In this document: piece by piece, positions 28,920 to 39,600 of the stretch
Layout: each line of letters opens with the position of its first letter
Position numbering within the stretch: position 1 is the stretch's first letter
The notes under the pieces: generated by a model
What the model saw: only the letters and a program-made list of their open reading frames with translations
Database searches by the model: none
What the model was told of the DNA's origin: nothing
Assembly: GCA_003116975.1 (NCBI GenBank)
Contig: BGKB01000150.1
Coordinates: 62,001-126,000, forward strand
Length of the DNA stretch: 64,000 bases
Direction of reading: 5' to 3'
Source: Aurantiochytrium sp. KH105
Lineage: Eukaryota > Sar > Bigyra > Thraustochytrida > Thraustochytriidae
Program-made: the position numbers and the translations under genes

Positions 28920-29807
28920 TTAGAACTTGCCCTTGCGCCTACGACCAGAGTACTTGGAGTCGCGCGCCACCTCTTTGCCCTGGCGGCGCTGCCGATCCTT
29001 TTTGTTCATGACCCACTCTCGACTCTTGATGTTGACATCCTCATTGCGCGAGCGTTTTTTGCCACGAAAGCCACGGCGCTCGGACTCGTAGTCTACCGTG
29101 TCAGCGTTCGCAGAACGCCTGCCCGGGTGGAAAAGAGGCCGCTCCTCGCCGGCGCCGTCCTTGCCGCGCGGCAGCTGCGTGGGCTGACCGGCAGAGAGCA
29201 CAAGGTAAAATTTCTTCGCCTTGGCCGAGTTAGGGTAATCGACGACGACGCCACCCGTGAAACCGACAGCCATGGCTGCCGAGGTGATGAGCTCCATTTG
29301 CTGAGGTGTTTCTGGGTACAGCTGCAACACGGCACGTGCACCGCGGCGCAGGGCTCCGTAAAGCTCCTGGAAGAAGCGCTTGAGACGAAGCTTGGGAACA
29401 TGCTCCTTGTGGCTCGAGTAGCACAGCCACTGGACAGCGGAAATGCTGATGGCGCCGTCAAAGACGCCCCCGCGGAAGCCGAGGCCGGTGCCCATGTCGC
29501 GATGGACCACGTCGCCGTCGGAGCCCTCGTCTTTAATGTTTGTTGCAGCGATATCGAGCATGTCTTTTGAGATATCTACGCCAATCCAGGCGTGGCCATT
29601 CTCCTCGATCACGGACCCACTCATGCCCGTACCGCACCCGACGTCAAGCAGGAGGCCGTGCGTGTTGTCCGGCAGGTTGAGCAGCTCCAGGGCACGCTCA
29701 CTAATCTGGCTCTGGATCTGCATCATGCGCGTGCTCCGCGCGTACTTGCTGGCCTCGCGCTCATTGTAGAACAGCTCAGGGGGGGACACGTGCTCAGGCC
29801 TGCTCAT
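28920..29807 (-). CDS. BUD23: 18S rRNA (guanine-N7) methyltransferase BUD23
   Basis: 295 residues. It starts MSRPEHVSPPELFYNEREASKY, as in BUD23/WBSCR22. SAM-binding motif I is LLLDVGCGTG (near 50-60), then WIGVDIS and FDGAISISAVQWLC. The C-terminal basic region (REWVMNKKDRQRRQGKEV, then SKYSGRRRKGKF) is the family's conserved nuclear/nucleolar tail. It methylates one guanine of 18S rRNA with TRMT112 as partner and is needed for small-subunit maturation. The full length looks intact. Confidence 0.96.
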   Translation of the reverse strand: MSRPEHVSPPELFYNEREASKYARSTRMMQIQSQISERALELLNLPDNTHGLLLDVGCGTGMSGSVIEENGHAWIGVDISKDMLDIAATNIKDEGSDGDVVHRDMGTGLGFRGGVFDGAISISAVQWLCYSSHKEHVPKLRLKRFFQELYGALRRGARAVLQLYPETPQQMELITSAAMAVGFTGGVVVDYPNSAKAKKFYLVLSAGQPTQLPRGKDGAGEERPLFHPGRRSANADTVDYESERRGFRGKKRSRNEDVNIKSREWVMNKKDRQRRQGKEVARDSKYSGRRRKGKF

Positions 29808-30149
29808 CGTTCCCGCGCCGGCCGGCGATCGACAGTCCCAACGCGCGCGCTCGAGACCCTGGACCCAGTTCTGCTCGCTCGAGACACAGCCACCAGTTCG
29901 AGTCCACCATTCAAGTTCACTGCCTGCAGTGCGACCTGAGAGTGAGCCGCCCTGTAACCGGTGTTTAGTGGTCTATATAGACGTTAAATATGACAGTTTC
30001 ATAACCACCTTCAACGTTTTAATTTATTAAAAAATTGACGCCCCGGCCAGTCCTGTTTGTCGACGCGACAGAGCAGACGAGACGACAATGATTCCTTGAA
30101 CTGGTGCCGCCATCATGCAAAAGCTCGTTTATTCGTTGGACTGTTAGTT

Positions 30150-30162
30150 CCTAGCCCTGGCT
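30150..30162 (+). repeat. Left terminal inverted repeat
   Basis: CCTAGCCCTGGCT, perfectly complementary to 31395-31407. It is followed by the palindrome ATTTCGTTCGGT...ACCGAACGAAAT (30164-30192). Confidence 0.8.
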
Positions 30163-30566
30163 GAATTTCGTTCGGTCTAACCGAACGAAATTTCGGCGAA
30201 ATAGTTTCCCCGGTATGGCGGCAGGCTGGGTCAGTGAGACCGAACGAAATCTCTGGCAAACACGCGAGGCATTGCATTTTAAATACTTCTATTCAATTTT
30301 AAATCTTGCCGATTGGCCAGATCGTTCCCACGATGCCCCCGCACCCCTCTGCAAGTTTGCAGGCAAATTCTCCCGGTGGAAGGGTTGTTGTTCTTCTGCA
30401 AAGTTGGGTACCGTGAGGGCGAACTTGACCATGACCTAACGACCGCGCTTCATCAAGCGCTACAGCGGCTACAGCGAGCAGAAAAGCTTGGCAGCGACGC
30501 GAGTCATGCTCTGCGATCGTACCCCTGGCATGATCGCGTCCAATGTGTTTGCATAGCGGTCCGTAG

Positions 30567-30948
30567 CGCGAGTTTGAAGCTATAGCAACTGCCTCAAGCG
30601 ATGGCGAGGCCCATGTCGAAGCAGAGCTGGTCGAGACGCTGCAGCTCAACGTCAGCCCAAGCACGGAGGAGGAGGAGGAGGAGCGTGCACATGAGCTCGA
30701 TGAGGGCGCTCGTGATGATATTGACTGGGATAACGCCGATCTGCAAGACGAGCAAGATNAATCAAGCTTGTGCGTGCACTATATGCTGCACTAAGTGCGA
30801 AAAGGGTCAAATCCCTGACGAACACGCTGGACAAGCTCGTAGGACGCAAAAATGGTGCTTGGCATGTGACACCGCCATCTGCAAGCACTGTTGGGCGCAC
30901 TTCCACGCCTCGGATGGTGCTGTCCAGGTAGCTCATGCGAATCTATGA
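30567..30948 (+). pseudogene. piggyBac transposase remnant: acidic N-terminal segment and zinc-finger tail
   Basis: Two frames carry signal. From 30567 one frame reads an acidic segment (EEEEEERAHELDEGARDDID), as in piggyBac N-termini, and stops soon after the ambiguous base N at 30759. The next frame then reads a Cys/His domain (CTICCTKCEKGQ, RRTQKWCLACDTAICKHCW, HFH) resembling the piggyBac C-terminal zinc finger, and ends at 30948. The roughly 400-residue catalytic core expected between them is absent, so this copy cannot encode a transposase. The frame change at the N could be a real lesion or a sequencing ambiguity. Confidence 0.55.
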
Positions 30949-31394
30949 AGCTCCTATACCTTTGCGACTATCCTGGCACGATACGTCGCTCAGCAGCACC
31001 TCTTGGCATGCTCATTCGCTCATTTTAGCAATTGTGCTCTCATTTGGAGGCCGGCAAATCTTGATCACCCGAGCGCAACGCAATTTGAGATTTGGCTAGG
31101 CGAAACTCACCTAACACAGTCTTAGTCATATTACTCCTAATTAATTTCGTTCGGTCTCACTGTATCGGTCTATTCTGGCCAAATAGGCCACTTATCCGCC
31201 GCCTTCCCCCAAAACTAATTTTCCCTACCCCTTGACCAAAACTGTTCCCAAGCCTTTAAAATTTGGCACAGCAATCTACGGGCTGAGGTCCTTCCTTGTG
31301 CTTAATTTCAAGGCGCGCGAGCTAGTTTTGAGCGCGCTGGACGAGATCGCGCAAATGAAATTTCGTTCGGTTTTTCGTTCGGTTTCATGTGGCT

Positions 31395-31407
31395 AGCCAG
31401 GGCTAGG
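31395..31407 (-). repeat. Right terminal inverted repeat
   Basis: AGCCAGGGCTAGG, the exact reverse complement of the left end. Two direct copies of TTCGTTCGGT lie just inside it (31363-31386). Confidence 0.8.
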
Positions 31408-32027
31408 TTCTAATTCATGAATGTTATTTATTAAAAATCGCAAATTCGACTGATAGTCGTTCGCGAAGAAGTTGGTTGGCATTCTGTCATCCATCCACCA
31501 TTCCCACGCTCGCTCCCTCTTCTGTTCCCTCTCCAATCAAGACTCCCCCACTTCCTGCCAGCTGGCTGACGACCCGCCCTGGCCAGATCCAACCTCTCTC
31601 CGCGCCCGTCTCGCCTTCTTCTTCGCCGTGGTCGCGTCCATCGGTCTCAGTCGCTCGCGACCCGAGCGGCCGGACCCGAGTGCCGAGAGCCCGAGTGCCC
31701 GACGCCCCGCACGAGCACTCCTTGTTCGGCGCCAGCCGTGGCCGTTGCGAACGACGGGGCCTCTCGGCATCTCGGGGAAAGGTTGCGGATGACCCTCCCT
31801 CCGGCGGCATCCAAGGCGGCCCCGGGCTGCGCATGTATAGTAGCAGTGCGTGGTACAGGGAAGCCGCGGCATGCAGCCAGGTGGGGGAGCCGCAATGCGC
31901 CGGCCAACGGCGAGCGGCAAACCCGCAACGCACGCACGCGAAGGAAGCGAGGAAGCGAAAAGAGCGAAGACAGGAGCAGGGACGCGCGAGAGCGAGCGAG
32001 AGAGCCGAGAGAGCAGCGGCGACGTGG
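31408..32027. other. Upstream region of the old yellow enzyme gene
   Basis: 620 bases, GC-rich toward the gene. Open frames from 31472 onward in several frames are compositional. The frame that continues into the enzyme starts with a non-family, low-complexity sequence and was not included. Confidence 0.45.
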
Positions 32028-33185
32028 ATGCCGAAGAGGATGTCGTCTTCACTCCTCCTGCAAGCGACCAAGGTGGGCAAGGGCGCCGACGCGCTCGAGA
32101 TCCAGAACAGGGTCTTCATGGCGCCCATGACGCGCGGCCGCGCCACGCGCGAGCATGTGCCCAAGTCCATCATGGGCAAATACTACGAGCAGCGCTCCTC
32201 GGCGGGCGTGCTCATCAGCGAGGGCGTTGGCATTAGCCAGCAGGGCCTTGGGTGGTTCAAGGCTCCCGGCATTTGGACCGACGAGCAGACCGAAGCCTGG
32301 AAGCCCGTCGTCGAGGCCGGCAAGACCAAGGGCGCCAAGATGTACGCGCAGCTCTGGCACATGGGTCGCCAGGGTCACTCCGACGTCATGAAGGAGACTC
32401 CGGTCAGCTCCGCCGAGAAACCCATGTCCAGCCCAATCCCTGCCAACGACCACGAGCGCAAGGAACCCGAGACTCCGCACGCGCTGACGCCCGAGGAAAT
32501 CGCTGCGGTCGTCAAGGACTACGGCAATGCTGCCCGCAACGCCAAGAAGGCCGGCTTTGACGGCATCGAGCTCCACGGCGCGAACGGTTACCTCATCGAC
32601 CAGTTCAATCAATCGGTCATCAACGATCGCACCGACGAGTACGGCGGTTCGATCGAGAACCGACTCCGCTTCTTGCGCGAGGTCCTCGACGAGGTTCTCA
32701 CTGTCTTCCCCAAGGAGCGGATTAGCGTGCGTCTGAGCCCGAACGGCGCCTTTGGCGAGGCTGGCAGCGAAGACAACGTTGAGACCTTTACCGAGGCCAT
32801 CAAGCATCTTGCTAGCAAGCAGATCGGCATCGTGCATCTTATGGACGGTCTCGGCTTTGGTTTTCATGAAAAGTGCGAGCCTTTCACTGCGCAAATGGCT
32901 CGTGAGATCATCCGCGACGTGCAAAAGGACGATATTGTCACGTTGCTCTTGTGCAATGTGGGATACACAAAGGACACGGCCGAGGAACTCATCAAGACCT
33001 CTCTTGATGAGGAGGCTCCTGTTGATGTGGCTGTCGCCTTTGGTTGCCCTTACATTTCGAATCCGGATCTCGTCGAACGTTTCGAGAAAGGAAAAGAGCT
33101 TAACCCGGACGCCCCTCACGCGGCCTGGTGGGGCACGGACAGCGAGGAGGGCTACACTGACTTTCCTCTCTTGTCCGAGGCCTAA
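32028..33185 (+). CDS. Old yellow enzyme family FMN-dependent ene-reductase
   Basis: 385 residues from the ATG at 32028 (MPKRMSSSLLL); the ATG at 32040 is equally possible. Family landmarks: NRVFMAPMTRGRA near the N-terminus, YAQLWHMGRQGH, the substrate-binding His/Asn pair in ELHGANGYLIDQF, then NDRTDEYGGSIENRLRFL and VRLSPNGAFGE. It matches 12-oxophytodienoate reductase-like and NADH:flavin oxidoreductases, which reduce activated alkenes with NADPH via FMN. No targeting signal is obvious, so it is probably cytosolic. The physiological substrate cannot be deduced. Full length for the family. Confidence 0.93.
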   Translation: MPKRMSSSLLLQATKVGKGADALEIQNRVFMAPMTRGRATREHVPKSIMGKYYEQRSSAGVLISEGVGISQQGLGWFKAPGIWTDEQTEAWKPVVEAGKTKGAKMYAQLWHMGRQGHSDVMKETPVSSAEKPMSSPIPANDHERKEPETPHALTPEEIAAVVKDYGNAARNAKKAGFDGIELHGANGYLIDQFNQSVINDRTDEYGGSIENRLRFLREVLDEVLTVFPKERISVRLSPNGAFGEAGSEDNVETFTEAIKHLASKQIGIVHLMDGLGFGFHEKCEPFTAQMAREIIRDVQKDDIVTLLLCNVGYTKDTAEELIKTSLDEEAPVDVAVAFGCPYISNPDLVERFEKGKELNPDAPHAAWWGTDSEEGYTDFPLLSEA

Positions 33186-34770
33186 GCGCACTTCAAGTTT
33201 CAAATTTAGTAGCCCAGGATAGATAGCTCAAGACGAGACAAGAAAATCGCGCGCGCGCGCGCGCGCGCGAGAGAGAGAGTCTATGTAACCTTGCTAGGAG
33301 CCATCATAAAGAGATCTGTCCTCACATCGATAAGATTCACCTCATCTCCATCTACGTTGCTTGGTGGGCGACTCACGCCCACACTCTCCAAGCCAGGTCG
33401 ACCCAATCTCCAGTCAAGTGAAGATAACTTAACAGTGAGTTAACTTCAATAGGTGATTCCTCTTGGCGGATGGCATCATGGCTGCCGCATCTCCAGACAA
33501 GTCCTCGTTCGCATTGCTATCGTCTCACTTCAAGGTCGATCTCGACGACAAGACAAGAGTCTTGCTGGCCACAGACTTGGCGACCCCAGCGATTCACTTG
33601 CACCTCGCAGTCGCTCGCGGTGCTGCTTGTGGAGGTGCGGCTCGCCAAAGGCCATCGCTCCTTGTTAGACTGCACTAACCACCGCCTCATTGCAGTCGCC
33701 ATCACGAGCTTCTCGGCGTCGGTGCGACGACGACTCTTGAAGTGTTTTTCGTTCTTCTCCGGTCAAGCCAGGCCAAGCCAAGCGGCGAGGAGATGAGCAT
33801 TTCGCCCGCCGCTGCCGCTGCGCTGCTGACCGCAGAGCGCTAGCCAGCGTGGCGTCAGCGCGGCGCGGCTCGCCAACGCCCGCCCGCCGCAGCCGCTGCA
33901 GCCGAGGGCGTCCCCCTCGAGGGTTCGCGAGGGCTGCTTCCCGTTCTCTTCCCGTTCTCTTCCCGAAGATTCTTCAGTTCGCCCAAGTCGAGCTCGGCAT
34001 TTGCAGGCGCTGCCCCCAAGTCGGCTTTCTCGACCCTCCAAGTCGGTTATTCTGAATTCCTGCAGTGCGCGCTTTCGAACGTGCAGTTCAAATCCCCTTT
34101 CTTTCCTTCCCCACGGTTAGGCCCGGCAGGCGTTGGCGCAGAGGCTCAGCGCCTCGGAGCTGCCCCGGGCCGGAGCAGGCTCTGCTGCTGCTGGTGTGGC
34201 GGCGGCTACAGCAGGCCGCGGAGGCCCTCTCGCTCGCACACGCCCCGCCTCTCCCGCCTCGCACGGCCCTGCACCCGCCTGCATCCCGCGACGATGCCGG
34301 CCTCGGTTTGAACCCGGCGATGCGCCAACCATGCATGCCCGCCTGCCCGCGCCCGCCGCCGCCGCTCGCCGCCGCGCCGCGCAGGCCGCAGCCGCGGCCC
34401 CTCCGCGCCCGCCGCCCGCCCGCCCGCCGCCCGCCCGCCCGCCGCCCGCGGCAGGCGCTGCGCCACGCGGCATGCGGGCGACACGAAGAGCCTCAGGCGC
34501 AGAGCCGCCCTGCGCCTCGGCGACGCTCTGGCGGAGGCTCTGCGCCCGGCACAAGCACGCACGCGAGCACGCGGGCGACTGCGAGAAGCAGGCCGCCGGC
34601 TACTGCAGCTGCGGCCCCGCGCCGGTGTGCACAGCGCTCAGGCTCACTCGCCGGGCTTCGCGCCCGCCCGAGATTGTCTCGGCAGCGGCGGGCGACCTGG
34701 ACGAGGACGGGCCCGGCAGACCCGAAACTGGCGAGGATACAAACCCAGAACCAGCAGAACCAGAAGCAGA

Positions 34771-34803
<33 letters not shown>

Positions 34804-34832
34804 GCAAGTTTGGAGAGTCGAAGGAGACAAGG
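33186..34832. other. Long intergenic region
   Basis: 1.65 kb between co-directional genes. It contains an alternating CG run with a following GA run (33248-33279), very GC-rich Pro/Ala-coding-like DNA (34130-34700) and a CAG tract (about 34750-34803). A short frame after the ATG at 33472 or 33480 (MAAASPDKSSFALLSSHFKV) has no recognisable family. No RNA gene could be confirmed. Confidence 0.45.
33248..33279 (+). repeat. CG dinucleotide run followed by GA run
   Basis: About 11 CG units followed by about 5 GA units, 60 bases after the stop of the old yellow enzyme gene. Alternating CG of this length is a potential Z-DNA former. Confidence 0.9.
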
Positions 34833-36002
34833 ATGGTGACCACGAGGCAGCAGGCCGCGGCGCCCGCCGAGAGCGAGCGCAAGCGCCAGACGGGCGTCAT
34901 GCACCCCCGCGTGTGGAGCGTGGCGGTCGTCCTCTTCGCGGCGCTCGTCTTTAGCGTGCTCAGCGTCGGCGAGAGCGAGACCAGCAACAAGATCGCCGCC
35001 GATGTTGAGGCCAAGTCGCAGGAGTTCGCCAACGCTGCCGCCGACACCAAGGACGCCGCCGTGGACAAGATCACCCAGGCCTACCAGGACGCCCTTGCCA
35101 GCGTCGACAGCGGCAGCGAGTCCTGGCGCGCAAAGTACGACCGCGCCTACGATGCCACCCGCGAGCAGCTCGAAAACGCCAACCTCGTCAAGCGCCGCGA
35201 GGAGACCGTCACCGACAAGCTCCGCAATGCCTACAACGACATGGAGTCCCGCGTCGAGCAGGCCCGCAAAAAGTACCTCGACTCGTACGACAGCAGCGTC
35301 TCTTCCTCGGTCAAGGAGCTCCGCGCCCAGATGAAGTCCACCGCCGAGGACATCCGTAAGCAGTACAACGACGGTAAGATCTCCCTTGCCGAGGCCGAGA
35401 AGCAGATGCAGGCCAAGGCCAAGGAGGCCCATGACAGCATGTCCAAGTCCCTCGACAGCTCCGACGCCAAGTCCAGCCTCGACAAGGCCTACCGCGAGAT
35501 GCACAAGGAGCTCCGCAGCGCCCACTCCGACTACGTCAGCGTCTACGACACCGTCTACGAGTCCGTTGCCAACGCCGGAAACTCTGCCTGGGATACTGCT
35601 GCCGGCGCCGCTGATGCCGCCAAGCGCGCCGCTGAGGGTGCAGCCGACACCATTCGTGACATCCCCAACACTGCCTCCACCGTTGGTGACAAGGTCTACC
35701 ATAAGGCCCAGGAAGCCCGCTACGCTGCCACTGGTGACTCCGCTACGGACGAGGCCAAGCGCATGTACCACAAGGCCAAGGCTGCCTCCGATGATGCCAT
35801 CCTCGAGGGCCACAAGACCAAGCGTGACGCCAAGGACCAGGGCCGTGGCATCATGAACTCCGCCGCTGATGCCGTCCGTGGCGTCGGTACTACCTGCAGC
35901 AACGCTGCTAACGGCGTCCGCACCCAGTTTGACGTTGCCTACCACACGGCCACGGACTACCTGTCCAACGTCTACGACTCTGCGGTGCAGTCGACCAAGT
36001 AA
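34833..36002 (+). CDS. LEA-like helical repeat protein with N-terminal membrane anchor
   Basis: 389 residues from the ATG at 34833. A short basic cytosolic start precedes one hydrophobic segment (about 29-47, VWSVAVVLFAALVFSVLSV). The rest is Ala/Lys/Asp/Ser-rich amphipathic helix with loose 11-residue periodicity (AKSQEFANAAADTKDAAVDK, AKRAAEGAADTIRDIPNT), recalling group 3 LEA, apolipoprotein-like and lipid-droplet coat proteins. Codon use is strongly biased (GCC, AAG, GAG, CTC), suggesting high expression. Possible roles: membrane or lipid-droplet surface protection, or ER-associated structural protein. I do not assign a named family. The CAG-rich sequence just upstream was treated as leader. 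Confidence 0.75.
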   Translation: MVTTRQQAAAPAESERKRQTGVMHPRVWSVAVVLFAALVFSVLSVGESETSNKIAADVEAKSQEFANAAADTKDAAVDKITQAYQDALASVDSGSESWRAKYDRAYDATREQLENANLVKRREETVTDKLRNAYNDMESRVEQARKKYLDSYDSSVSSSVKELRAQMKSTAEDIRKQYNDGKISLAEAEKQMQAKAKEAHDSMSKSLDSSDAKSSLDKAYREMHKELRSAHSDYVSVYDTVYESVANAGNSAWDTAAGAADAAKRAAEGAADTIRDIPNTASTVGDKVYHKAQEARYAATGDSATDEAKRMYHKAKAASDDAILEGHKTKRDAKDQGRGIMNSAADAVRGVGTTCSNAANGVRTQFDVAYHTATDYLSNVYDSAVQSTK

Positions 36003-36691
36003 TTCCTGTAATTTTTGAATTGATTCTTTTTTTTGGCTGGTAAAATCTTCTTGGATAGTTTGCTCACACCTTTACCTCTCGCATCAGGTATCAGCAGCAG
36101 CCAAGCGCAAGAAAACCTTTGAAACCATTGCTGCCTTTCCTTTTTTTTCGCCAGTGATTTGTAAATCTCTGCCGCAACCAACGTTGATGTCTCGCGAGTA
36201 GACCTAGATTGTAAAAAGCACTCGCTTCACTTCCTCGGTGAACTGCGCGGAATGCTGCGATAGCTCTCAGACATCTCCCTCTTTTCAGTCAGTGCTTGAC
36301 AACAACATGTCATTTTCGCAAATGAGCATTGTGTCTTCGACAGCCTCGCGTTGGCTTCCTAGCGATCTTGCAGCCAGCTATCACGAGGCAGCATACAATC
36401 TGCAGCAGCTGCTGCTCGTCGTCCTTGCGTAAGAATAGCATTCTCGCGACAACATCATGTGCTCGCCATTCTTGCGCAAAAGTATAGCTTTCTTGCGGCA
36501 GCACGGCGGAATGATAGCAAGTCTTCTCTCCAGGCCATCAAAGATCAATGTGAGCGAGCATCTTGGCCTCCTCACTGTCAGTCTCTGACACGGTGTTTCT
36601 AGGCCTACAAAACGTGAATCATCGACAAGCAACTGCCTGGGACAACGTGCGAGCGGGCACAGCGTGGCGCGGCGTGGCGCGGCGCGGCGCG
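36003..36691. other. Intergenic region upstream of AP-3 beta
   Basis: 689 bases between co-directional genes, with pyrimidine runs near 36026 and 36140. Short frames (for example from 36301) have no domain. The AP-3 frame extends upstream through a TTG at 36563, which was not used. Confidence 0.4.
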
Positions 36692-39600
36692 ATGGTGCTG
36701 AGCACGGGGGACAGCAAATTCTTCGAAGAGTCGGTGAACGCGGGCCGGCTGCGCGGGCTGCTGGCCGGAAGGTCGCACAATGCGGCGAGCGGCGTCCAGG
36801 AGCGCACGCAAGCCATGAAGTGGCTGCTGGCCATGGTCAGCAAGGGCCGCGACGTGAGCCAGTTCTTCCCGGACGTCGTCAAGAACGTCGTCGTCCGCTC
36901 CGTGGAACTGAAGAAGCTCGTCTACGTGTACCTCATGCACTACGCGGATCACGACGCCACCTGCCGCGACCTGGCTCTGCTCAGCATCAACTCCTTTCAA
37001 AAGGACCTTGCCGACGGCAACCCCCTCATACGTGGCCTCGCCTTGCGGACTATGACCTCTATCCGCGTGCGCGACATCGTCCAACTGCAAATCATGGCCG
37101 TGCAAAAGTGCGCTGGCGACTCGGCCATCCACGTCCGCAAAACGGCCGCGCATGCCCTCCCGAAAATCTTTAGTCTCGATCCGGGCACCTCCGAGGAGCT
37201 CATCGCTCTCTTGGTCAAGCTCCTTGCGGACCACTCGAACATTGTCGTTGGGAGCGCGGTCGCTGCCTTTCAGGAAATTTGCCCGGGCCGCTTCGACATC
37301 ATTCACCCCATCTTTCGAACGCTTTGCAGCATGCTGCCCGACATGGAGGAATGGGGCCAAATTGTCCTTATTGCAGTATTGACACGATATGCGCGCGAGT
37401 TCTTCATGCGACCAACTCTCTTGCTCGTCGAGCCTGTTCGAATCGGGCCGACAGGCGCAGGTGCAATGACCGCCGCGCAAGCAAGCAAAACTGCCCTGCA
37501 GCAGACCGCGACCCCTGCGCGCAAATTGCCAACGGCGCGGGACTTGCAGTCCTTTTACGCATCCGACGAGGAAGAAGACGAAAACGAAACTGATGCAGGC
37601 GAAGTCAATGGCGAAGGAGGAGGAACCTCGAGGAAGAGCGACAGAAAGAAAGCCAACATGGACACCGGCGACTTCTCGAAGGAACCAAGCTTGTCTTCAG
37701 CAGTATCAAAAGCCGCCAAAGAGGCGCCCCAAAACAACGGTGACGACAATGACGACGGGCAGCAGACACCCGTGGACCGTCCTCTCGAGGCGGACCACAG
37801 ACACATGCTTAAAACGTGCATGCCGCTGCTCTTGAGCCGTAACAGCGCCGTAGTCATGAGCGCGGTGTCCATGTTGTGGTACTGCGGCAAGCGTTCCGAG
37901 TCTGCCATGGCTAAAATCGCCGCCGCACTCGTGCGCCTGCTCCACGGGCCACGCGAAGTTCAGTACATGGCGCTCCAAGCCATTGTTCCCATCGCAAGCG
38001 AGGCACCGCAGTTTTTCCACCAACACCTCGATGCCTTTTTCGTTCGCACTGCCTCGGACCCTTCCTTTGTGCGTGTCGCCAAAGTTGATGTTCTCACAAT
38101 CTTAGCCTATGAGGCCAACGTTGACGCCGTACTCAACGAGTTCGAGGTTTACCTCTCGCACCCCGACAAACCCTTCGTGTGTAGCGTTGTACACGCGGTG
38201 GGCAGACTCGTCAACGCCATGCCGCACCTGGCCGATCGCTGTTTGCGCGGTCTCGCGTCGCTCATGACCTGCCCCGATGAATCGGTCGTTGGTGAGGCGG
38301 TTGTGGTCACTCGCACGGTTCTGCAACAGCATCCGGATCACGCAAACATGGTGCGTCATCTTGTCCGCATGCTCGACCAAACGAGCATTCCGTCTGCCCG
38401 GGCCTCGGTCGTTTGGATCGCTGCCGAATTTGTGCACTTTGTTCCTGATATTGCGCCCGAGGTCTTGCGCAAGCTCGCGCTCTCCTTTGGGGAGGAGGCG
38501 CCCATGGTCAAGATGCAAGTCGTTAACCTTGCGGTCCGTTTGCACATGGCCTTTGCGCAGCCCGAAAGATTTGGAATTCAAAAGCATCTCGACGAGACTA
38601 CAATGAAGGAAATTGGCGGCGTCGTCACGGGCCTCCTCGACTACATTCTCGAGCTCGCGCGCTTCGATGCGAGTTACGATCTGCGGGACCGCGTGCGTCT
38701 TTTGCGAGCTGTGCTCGAACAGGAAGATTTCGAAGATATTCGAGCCGACGTGCTCTTGGCTTCCAAGCCTCCTCCCAATCTGCAAATGATCGAATCCACC
38801 ATTGTTGTCGACCCTCAAGCACGCTTTGTCCTCGATTCTCTGTCCCACTGCGCCGGCCACGGCGCACCTGGGTACCGTCCTCTTACCGATTGGCCTGCAA
38901 CAAAGCCGAATTCTGCGCTGCGGGAACCAGCGGCATCATCGTCTGGATACTATGCGGCATCAAATGCGGCCAACTCATCCTCCGAGCCTCGAGCCGCCTT
39001 TTATGGCGACAGCAGCAGCAGCAGCAGTGGAAGCGATGACGAGAGTGCTGCGTCGCGGTCCACCGGATCACGACGGCTTCGAAACCGGGCGTCCTCGGTG
39101 GCTTCTTCTGCGTCATCATCGTCCTCGGGATCCTCAGGCTCGTCTTCATCTTCAGGGTCGAGCGGCTCATCCTCATCTTCGAGCGGCTCAAGATCACGCT
39201 CCTCCAGTGAATCCTCGAACGATACCGAGGGCGGTGCGAAGGCAAACACTGGCAATGGAGAAAGCGACGACGTTCTCGCCATGTTTGACTCGTACGCCCC
39301 GGGGCGATCCGGCGGTGCCGATCCCATCAAGGCTGAACCGAGCGCACTTACTAGTGACGGCACCAGCAGCGCCGTGGAGCATCATACTGGATGCCAGCGA
39401 GGCGACTCTGCGGGGCAAAAGCTATTAGAGCCTTCTGCGCTCGAGACGGACACGCGACCTCGCTACACAATTCTTGGCGCAGTCCACGGCGATGGACTGC
39501 GTGCAGAGGCCGTCTTTACGCGCAGACCGTCATCCTACAAGAAGAGCATGAACGAGATCTTGGTGTACGTAACGAATGGTCGAGGCCAGGCCATGACTGG

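Larger units (their letters stand above)
30150..31407. mobile_element. Decayed, internally deleted piggyBac-like transposable element
   Basis: The ends are a perfect 13-bp inverted pair: CCTAGCCCTGGCT at 30150-30162 and its complement at 31395-31407. Read another way, CCCTGGCT ends are flanked by the palindrome CTAG. Subterminal copies of ACCGAACGAAAT occur in both orientations near each end (30164-30193, 30239-30250, 31142-31155, 31359-31386). Inside are an acidic open stretch (from 30567) and a piggyBac-type zinc-finger tail (30760-30945). The catalytic DDE core is missing. The element is AT-richer than its surroundings. A clear target-site duplication beyond CTAG is not visible. Confidence 0.6.

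Noticed and set aside
33463-33678. 71-codon frame beginning near MAAASPDKSSFALL
   Set aside because: Starts from TTG or an internal ATG, has no family resemblance and lies in a repeat-rich leader region. Could be a small exon but cannot be supported.
34076-34105. Second T-loop-like sequence GTTCAAATC
   Set aside because: No A-box or cloverleaf upstream; treated as chance.
34270-34330. tRNA-like B-box GGTTTGAACCC
   Set aside because: The flanking bases do not form a proper T-stem, and no D-arm, anticodon arm or acceptor stem can be built around it.
34065-34832. In-frame upstream extension of the LEA-like gene with Pro/Arg/Ala and polyGln
   Set aside because: It begins without an ATG; the first in-frame ATG (34319) leads into GC-driven low complexity. 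Codon bias changes sharply at the ATG at 34833.
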